The position numbers were made by a program, and so were the translations under genes. From positions 1 through 64,000 of the forward strand of contig CAYRBI010000003.1 of the NCBI GenBank assembly GCA_964422415.1: DNA of 64,000 nucleotides, given 5' to 3'. The notes beneath the pieces are model-generated. The model saw only the letters and a program-made list of their open reading frames with translations. It was not told the DNA's origin and did no database searches. Numbering within the stretch: the stretch's first letter is position 1; each line of letters starts with the position of its first letter. This document shows positions 59,456-64,000 of the stretch, piece after piece. This stretch comes from OLB16 sp964422415 (GTDB taxonomy: Bacteria > Hinthialibacterota > Hinthialibacteria > OLB16).

Positions 59456-60220
59456 TTATGTCAGGGGTGTAAGGTTCACCCGGTTGATGAGCGCCGCCTG
59501 ATAACCCGCTCCGAAGCCATTATCAATGTTCACCACCGATACACCCGAAGCGCAGCTATTCAACATGGCCAGCAGAGCCGCCACGCCACCGAAACTGGCG
59601 CCATACCCCACACTGGTGGGAACCGCGATCACCGGAACGCTCACTAACCCCGCCACCACACTGGGAAGGGCTCCCTCCATCCCAGCTACCACCACAATCG
59701 CCCGGGCATTCTGGAGTGCCTCTCCCTCGGAGAGGAGGCGGTGGATTCCAGCCACCCCGGCATCATTCAAGCGGTGAACCGATGCGCCCATCAGATGAGC
59801 GGTAATTGCAGCCTCATCGGCGACTGGCAGATCCGAGGTTCCGGCACAGACCACCAGCACATTCCCAGTCCGTTCCGCTTGGGGCGAACGGTCCAACACA
59901 AGACAACGCGAAGCGGGATGGTAGATGACCTCGGGCACTTGCCGCAGTACCGCCTCCGCCGCCTCCGGGGAGGCATGAGTAGCCAGTACCCGGTCACCGC
60001 GCTGTCCGAGACAGGCAAAGATACTGGCGGTTTGCCCGGGTGTTTTTCCCGCCGCGAAGATCACCTCTGGAAAGCCCTTCCGGAGGGCGCGGTGGTGATC
60101 CACCCGGGCGAAACCCAGGTCCTCGAAAGGCAAACGCGAAAGCTCCCGGACCGCATCCGCCTTGGACAGGGTTCCCTTCTCGTAACGCTCCAGGAGATCC
60201 GTGATGAATGCCGAATCCAT
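59456..60220 (-). CDS. larB: LarB, pyridinium-3,5-biscarboxylic acid mononucleotide synthase
   Basis: 254 residues. It carboxylates and releases NAD-derived nicotinic acid adenine dinucleotide in synthesis of the nickel-pincer cofactor of lactate racemase and relatives. The N-terminal part DHHRALRKGFPEVIFAAGKT and the PurE-like core VVCAGTSDLPVADEAAITAH, VVAGMEGALPSVVAGLV, PTSVGYGASFGGVAALLAML and NIDNGFGAGYQAA are diagnostic. larC and larE are not in the window. It is 8 nt downstream of the coiled-coil TPR gene. Confidence 0.95.
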   Translation of the reverse strand: MDSAFITDLLERYEKGTLSKADAVRELSRLPFEDLGFARVDHHRALRKGFPEVIFAAGKTPGQTASIFACLGQRGDRVLATHASPEAAEAVLRQVPEVIYHPASRCLVLDRSPQAERTGNVLVVCAGTSDLPVADEAAITAHLMGASVHRLNDAGVAGIHRLLSEGEALQNARAIVVVAGMEGALPSVVAGLVSVPVIAVPTSVGYGASFGGVAALLAMLNSCASGVSVVNIDNGFGAGYQAALINRVNLTPLT

Positions 60221-60228
60221 GCCTGCCT

Positions 60229-61995
60229 CTACTTGCTCTTGGCCTTGCGGATCGCGGATTTAAGCTGGTTCACCGCGGGATCGTTGGCATCGATCTGATA
60301 AGCCTTGTTCACAAGATTCTCGGCTTCATCAAACTTGCGCTGGCGGTAAAGGCCAAGGGCCTGTTCAGTCAGGCGCTTCTTGGTCTCATAGAGTTCCTTT
60401 TTGCGGCTATCATCACGGGAAGTTTCTGACTTCGGTTCAGATTTCGGCTTGATCTCAGTCTTGGCCTCAGTCTTTTTCTCCGGCTTGATCTCAGTCTTGG
60501 TCCCGGTTGTCTTTACTCCAGCAGGTTCCAGCCGCTTGGAATGGACCGCTCTCGGAACGGCGGAACTCCCTTCAGCCACGGCTTTGGTTTCAACCGGTTC
60601 AGGAGTTGGGGTGGGGGTTACCTTGGATTCCGGTACTGGAGTCGGCTTGGGTTTTGGAGTTGGTTTGGGAGTTGGCTTGGTGGTTTTCTCCACCTTGGCC
60701 GGCTTGGGTGTGGGTTTGGCCTTAGTGGCTTCGGGTTCGGGTTTGGGGGTAGGTTCAAGTTTCGGCTCAGTGGCCTTGGTCTCCTCTGGAGAGGGAGCGG
60801 TTTGGGGGGTTGCCGTGGGCTTGCCAGATTCAGGTTTGGGAGGTTCGGTAGAACTCAAGGACTTGAATGTTTCCGCGAAGGCAGCCTCCTTGGGGGCCTT
60901 GTCCTGAATCTTTTCCAGCGCGGTGCGGGCCTCGGTTGACTTCCCCGCGGCAGCATGTCTGACCGCCTCGAGGGTGCCATTCACCAGGAAGAGCACCTCT
61001 TTGGGATCGGTTCCAGATACCACCGGTTTACCTTCCTTGGCCTTGGCGAGCTGCTCAGTGAGGGATTGGACATCGCTCTTGAGTTTGGCGCCCTCGGTGG
61101 CCGAGATCATGGCCGCGGCTTGTGCCTGGAGGGTGGACACCTGACCCTGCGCACCGGTGAGGTCCGCCTTGGTCTTGTTAAGTTCATCCTCCACACGTTT
61201 CCTCTCGTCATTGAGGCTCTTGTAATTCTTGTTCAGGGTGTCGATCTCCTGGTTTTTCTGGCTGACCTGGGCGGTGAGGTTCTGTACCGCCGAGGCCGAT
61301 CCTATGGTCTTGAGCCGGGTCGTCAGGTCCTCATTAGTCTTGCGGGCCGCCGCGAGCTCGCTTTGAACACGATTCTTGACTTCCTGGGCTTCTTTCAAGG
61401 CTCCCGGTGTAACTGTGTTGGCTTTGAGATTATCGAGCTCCTGTTTCATCGCCATCATCGTGTTCGAGGTCTCTTTGATCTGCGCATCCAGGTTGCTCTT
61501 ATCTTTGAGAAGGGCATCATACTTGGCTTGGTCAATCATGCCCTCTTTGGCGGTGGTCAATTCATCTTGGAGCGCACTCACAGCGGCGCGGTCGGCAGAT
61601 CCCGCCCGGAACAAGTAAGTTGCCCCCGCAAGAGAGACAACAAAGCACAGCGCCAGAGCCGCAATCGCTATCAATCCCCAGCGTGATCCTCCCGAAGCGA
61701 TCTGGGCGCGCATCTTTTCGGCGCTCTCAATCCGGCGGAAGACCTCGGCGTGCTCGGGATCGCATTCAATCGAACGTTTCCACTCGGCCAACGCCATTTC
61801 ATACAGACCCTTCTTGGCGAATAGCGTGCCCAGGAGGTCGTGGTAGCGTCCATCCTCCTGCGAGATGGCGATAGCGGCCTCGACAGCCAGGATGGCCTCA
61901 TCAATACTGCCTTCCTTGGCCAGCTCAAAGCCTTTACGAAATTGTTCCTCGGCTACCGGGTTGGGGCCCGAAGGGCCAAAGGTTTGGGTCTCCAT
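60229..61995 (-). CDS. membrane-anchored TPR/coiled-coil protein with Pro-Lys-Thr-rich linker
   Basis: 588 residues. TPRs at 15-100 (EEQFRKGFELAKEGSIDEAI, YEMALAEWKRSIECDPEHAE) are cytoplasmic. A single membrane helix follows (WGLIAIAALALCFVVSLAGA, about 110-130), then a coiled coil of ~170 residues (AQVSQKNQEIDTLNKNYKSL, DVQSLTEQLAKAKEG). A low-complexity stretch of KPTPKP, PTPTPEP and EKKTEAKTEIK units leads to a last TPR (ALGLYRQRKFDEAENLVNKA). It probably spans the envelope as a scaffold. No enzymatic motif. Likely in operon with larB downstream. Confidence 0.85.
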   Translation of the reverse strand: METQTFGPSGPNPVAEEQFRKGFELAKEGSIDEAILAVEAAIAISQEDGRYHDLLGTLFAKKGLYEMALAEWKRSIECDPEHAEVFRRIESAEKMRAQIASGGSRWGLIAIAALALCFVVSLAGATYLFRAGSADRAAVSALQDELTTAKEGMIDQAKYDALLKDKSNLDAQIKETSNTMMAMKQELDNLKANTVTPGALKEAQEVKNRVQSELAAARKTNEDLTTRLKTIGSASAVQNLTAQVSQKNQEIDTLNKNYKSLNDERKRVEDELNKTKADLTGAQGQVSTLQAQAAAMISATEGAKLKSDVQSLTEQLAKAKEGKPVVSGTDPKEVLFLVNGTLEAVRHAAAGKSTEARTALEKIQDKAPKEAAFAETFKSLSSTEPPKPESGKPTATPQTAPSPEETKATEPKLEPTPKPEPEATKAKPTPKPAKVEKTTKPTPKPTPKPKPTPVPESKVTPTPTPEPVETKAVAEGSSAVPRAVHSKRLEPAGVKTTGTKTEIKPEKKTEAKTEIKPKSEPKSETSRDDSRKKELYETKKRLTEQALGLYRQRKFDEAENLVNKAYQIDANDPAVNQLKSAIRKAKSK

Positions 61996-62168
61996 GAAGG
62001 TGTCCTTGATACAGATTCAGTCTTGCGCGAGCTCGCCCGCGTGGGCCCAGCGTCCGTTGGAAAAGTCCAAGATATAGTGACACCCTGGAGCCGCTTTTCC
62101 AACAAACCACCTACTCAAACGCCACTCCATTGTAACGAGACTAAGCGCGCGATTGAACAAGCGTGCTC

Positions 62169-63044
62169 TTAACGGTGCGGGGCCCGTCCCAAGGCCTCCA
62201 GAAAGAGGAAAGAAATCCCCCGTAGGGTGATCCCGAAAAGGGTCATGAAATCCATGAGGGGGATCTCCAGGCTGTAGTGCTTCTTGTAAAAGGTGTACAT
62301 CGAGCGGTGACGCTCCCAGAGGGCACGGAACCGGTGACGGCGGCTAGAACCACCAATGGAGTGTTGCACTATGGCAGCGGGCTCATAGAGGATCCTGCGG
62401 CCCATCTGGTGCAAACGATAGCAAAGGTCCACATCCTCGGCATACAGAAAGAAGGCCTCATCAAACCCCCCCAGACGCTCGAAATCCGATCGCCGGATGA
62501 GAAGCGCCGCGCCACTGACCCAATCGGCCTCGGAGACCTGGTTATGATCCCGCGTGGTCTGAAGGTATTCCGATGACATCCGGTTACGGGGAAAGAGGCG
62601 GGTCAACAGCGAGTAGCGGTGCGCCAGGATCGTACAGTAACCAGGAAAGGTCCGGCAACTCAACTGTACCTCCCCATCCGGACCGACATTCATCGGACCC
62701 ACAGCCCCAATCTCGGGATCGCTATCGAGCCGCGAAATCAGGTTTTCGATGGTTCCCTCCCGGATCTCCGTATCTGGATTCAAAAAGAAAAGGTATTGCT
62801 CTTGAGCATCCTGGACCGCGCGGTTGTTGGCGGCCGAGAAGCCAACATTATGAGGCATTTCGAGGAGTACACAGCGAGGAAATAACGAGGTGACATCACG
62901 AATCGAGAGGAACGAGGCCGAGTTGTCCGCCACTACAATCCGATAGGGAAGCCGTGGGGGATAGCGATGGAAAGATTCCAGGCAACGCCCAAGCAGTTCC
63001 CGCGAGTTGTAATGAACGATGCTGATACAAACCGAGGCTGACAT
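62169..63044 (-). CDS. family 2 glycosyltransferase (rhamnosyltransferase WbbL-like)
   Basis: 291 residues. The GT-A fold shows in ICIVHYNSRELLGRCLESF, the nucleotide-sugar part RIVVADNSASFLSIRD, and VGFSAANNRAVQDAQEQYLF followed by the metal-binding FLNPDTEI. The catalytic acid region is FFLYAEDVDLCYRLHQMG (DxD-like EDVD). The C-terminal helices (SLEIPLMDFMTLFGITLRGI) probably bind the membrane. It would add a sugar such as rhamnose to a lipid-linked glycan. Context: same strand as the SpoIID-like gene upstream, separated by a repeat array. Confidence 0.92.
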   Translation of the reverse strand: MSASVCISIVHYNSRELLGRCLESFHRYPPRLPYRIVVADNSASFLSIRDVTSLFPRCVLLEMPHNVGFSAANNRAVQDAQEQYLFFLNPDTEIREGTIENLISRLDSDPEIGAVGPMNVGPDGEVQLSCRTFPGYCTILAHRYSLLTRLFPRNRMSSEYLQTTRDHNQVSEADWVSGAALLIRRSDFERLGGFDEAFFLYAEDVDLCYRLHQMGRRILYEPAAIVQHSIGGSSRRHRFRALWERHRSMYTFYKKHYSLEIPLMDFMTLFGITLRGISFLFLEALGRAPHR

Positions 63045-63061
63045 GAATCCTGATTATGGCA

Positions 63062-63261
63062 CAACACGCTCAAGGTTGTATTGCATGTTGTTCATGCTTC
63101 AGCATGTTGGCGAGATTAGTCTCCCATTACAGCGATCCAACCCGTTGTATTGCATGTTGTTCATGCTTCAGCATGTTGGCCTCGTTCACAATTCACTCAT
63201 GCGGGAGATCCACACGCTGAAGCGTGAACAACATACGAAGACACGCTAAAGCGTGAACAAC
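63062..63261. repeat. inverted array of hairpin repeats
   Basis: Two identical 37-bp direct repeats (63075-63111 and 63144-63180, period 69) each hold CATGCTTCAGCATG. They are followed by two units in the opposite orientation, CACGCTGAAGCGTGAACAAC (63212-63231) and CACGCTAAAGCGTGAACAAC (63242-63261). The array fills the space between the GT2 start and the SpoIID-like stop. Confidence 0.85.
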
Positions 63262-63269
63262 GTACCAGA

Positions 63270-64000
63270 TCACACGCCAGCAGCTGAACGTACCAGTTCT
63301 CTACGTCCCAACTTCAACTTGCTGAAGTAGAAGTGCAGGATCTGCTTGTAGTTCGCGCCCTTGGTCTTGACCAGCCCGATGGCGCCACATTGCGATAACC
63401 CGACTCCGTGCCCCATGCCACCACCATAAATCGTCCACCCCGAACGCCAGTCCTCCTTGATGATAATCAACGAGGAATCCAGTTGGAGGGCTTCCCGGAT
63501 GGCATCGGCATCCCGCGCTTCCACAGTCTGTTCGGTACCGGTTACGGTCATCCGCGTGGCATGACCCGAGATTGCACGTTCGGTGATTCCAATGGACTTC
63601 ACTTCTCCCACTTGGTTGTTCCAATAATCGTTCACCAGCGTATTCATCTGTTCGGAGGTGAGTGTCCGCTTCCAACGGAAGCTCTCTCCCGCGGCCTCCC
63701 GGTCAAAGGTATTGGGTGGAGTCTTCAGCCACTCCTCCAGCAAGCGCTCATCGCCCGCGAAGCCCGTGGCGGGGACCTCGATCCCGACCATCGATGGATC
63801 GAAATCGGGACGCGCCTCCAGATACTCGGGGACAGGTTCGCCACTGTTGCCCCAGATGGACTGTCCATCCGCGACATAACCACCGCTCGAGAAACAGTAA
63901 ACGGGAGTTGCCAGGTTGCTGGTCGAATCGATCAAGACCTCACCAAGGGTTTCCTCAACCGCGAGGCGGACATTCGAAGATTCCTTATCACGGCCATAAT
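63270..64000 (-). CDS. SpoIID/LytB domain protein (partial, 5' end beyond window)
   Basis: About 243 residues of the C-terminal part. The frame stays open to the window edge, giving YGRDKESSNVRLAVEETLGE upstream of an apparent TTG start at 63935. This matches the SpoIID pattern Y-x-G followed by AV-x-x-T-x-GEVL. Then come PVYCFSSGGYVADGQSIW and the terminal WTIYGGGMGHGVGLSQCGA, the hallmark of SpoIID/LytB amidase-enhancer or lytic transglycosylase domains that cleave denuded peptidoglycan glycans. In non-sporulating bacteria such proteins act in cell-wall turnover. Confidence 0.9.
   Translation of the reverse strand, partial: YGRDKESSNVRLAVEETLGEVLIDSTSNLATPVYCFSSGGYVADGQSIWGNSGEPVPEYLEARPDFDPSMVGIEVPATGFAGDERLLEEWLKTPPNTFDREAAGESFRWKRTLTSEQMNTLVNDYWNNQVGEVKSIGITERAISGHATRMTVTGTEQTVEARDADAIREALQLDSSLIIIKEDWRSGWTIYGGGMGHGVGLSQCGAIGLVKTKGANYKQILHFYFSKLKLGRRELVRSAAGV

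Noticed and set aside
60401..61686. Long plus-strand frames opposite the coiled-coil TPR gene
   Set aside because: Shadow frames produced by the Pro/Lys/Thr-rich repeats; Gly/Leu/Val-rich translation with no domain.
63062..63261. Repeat array considered as a CRISPR
   Set aside because: Only two identical direct units, the others are inverted, spacers are not of regular length and no cas genes are present.

Overview
The window looks like a scaffold from a draft or metagenome-assembled genome of a Gram-negative, free-living heterotroph. It contains an assembly gap of 100 Ns at 10468-10567. Outer-membrane functions support the Gram-negative reading: an LpxL/HtrB-type acyltransferase followed by an LptC-like protein, a LolD/MacB-type ABC transporter, a SurA/PpiD-like periplasmic foldase, many Sec and Tat signal peptides and a type II pseudopilin. 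The mix of DUF1080 proteins, Tat-exported sugar-enzyme-like proteins, pre-peptidase C-terminal domains and long-tailed pseudopilins is typical of uncultured lineages near Planctomycetota, Hydrogenedentota or Sumerlaeota. I cannot place it more exactly without a database search. There are no rRNA, tRNA, CRISPR or phage genes that I can see.

Layout. 1-3.3 kb: a GntR/YtrA regulator with an ABC ATPase and permease, behind a palindromic operator and a 134-bp mobile repeat. 3.4-10.8 kb: secreted DUF1080, sialidase-like and sugar-isomerase-like proteins, a small beta-carbonic-anhydrase-like protein, an orphan BlaI regulator, and two genes cut by the gap. 10.9-18.3 kb: folD, an EF-hand protein, an exopolysaccharide initiating transferase, a DUF218 protein, a parvulin-type foldase, a TPR protein and thrB. 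18.3-24.8 kb: a small Cys protein, a large secreted glycosidase-like protein, an MNT antitoxin with a truncated HEPN partner, a CheX-like protein and a HAD-LpxL-LptC operon. 24.9-31.4 kb: a modular subtilase, a pseudopilin, a lone sugar ABC permease and a Tat-exported barrel-like protein. 31.4-40.8 kb: one long minus-strand run (LolD-type ATPase, FtsX/MacB-type permease, LamG-like protein, O-antigen ligase with TPRs, ComEC, RluB). 40.9-48.7 kb: nitrilase, DUF134-NifX-like operon, a degenerate DnaE-like protein, a DRE-TIM aldolase and an esterase. 48.8-57.6 kb: MBOAT and SGNH acyl-transfer pair, an alkaline-phosphatase-superfamily enzyme, GlnD and DprA. 57.8-64 kb: an abundant-looking secreted protein with a strong terminator, LarB, a coiled-coil TPR membrane protein, a GT2 glycosyltransferase and a SpoIID-like protein cut by the window end.

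The most unusual content has two parts. The first is a full-length DnaE (DNA polymerase III alpha) relative that has lost its PHP metal ligands and the canonical catalytic aspartates. The second is a population of small palindromic elements. One family is exactly 134 bp in two copies. One of these copies has a 10-bp flanking direct repeat just upstream of the GntR gene; the other lies in frame inside the DnaE-like gene. A separate hairpin family (core ACGCTAAAGCGT) shows compensatory base changes and forms an inverted array near 63.1 kb.
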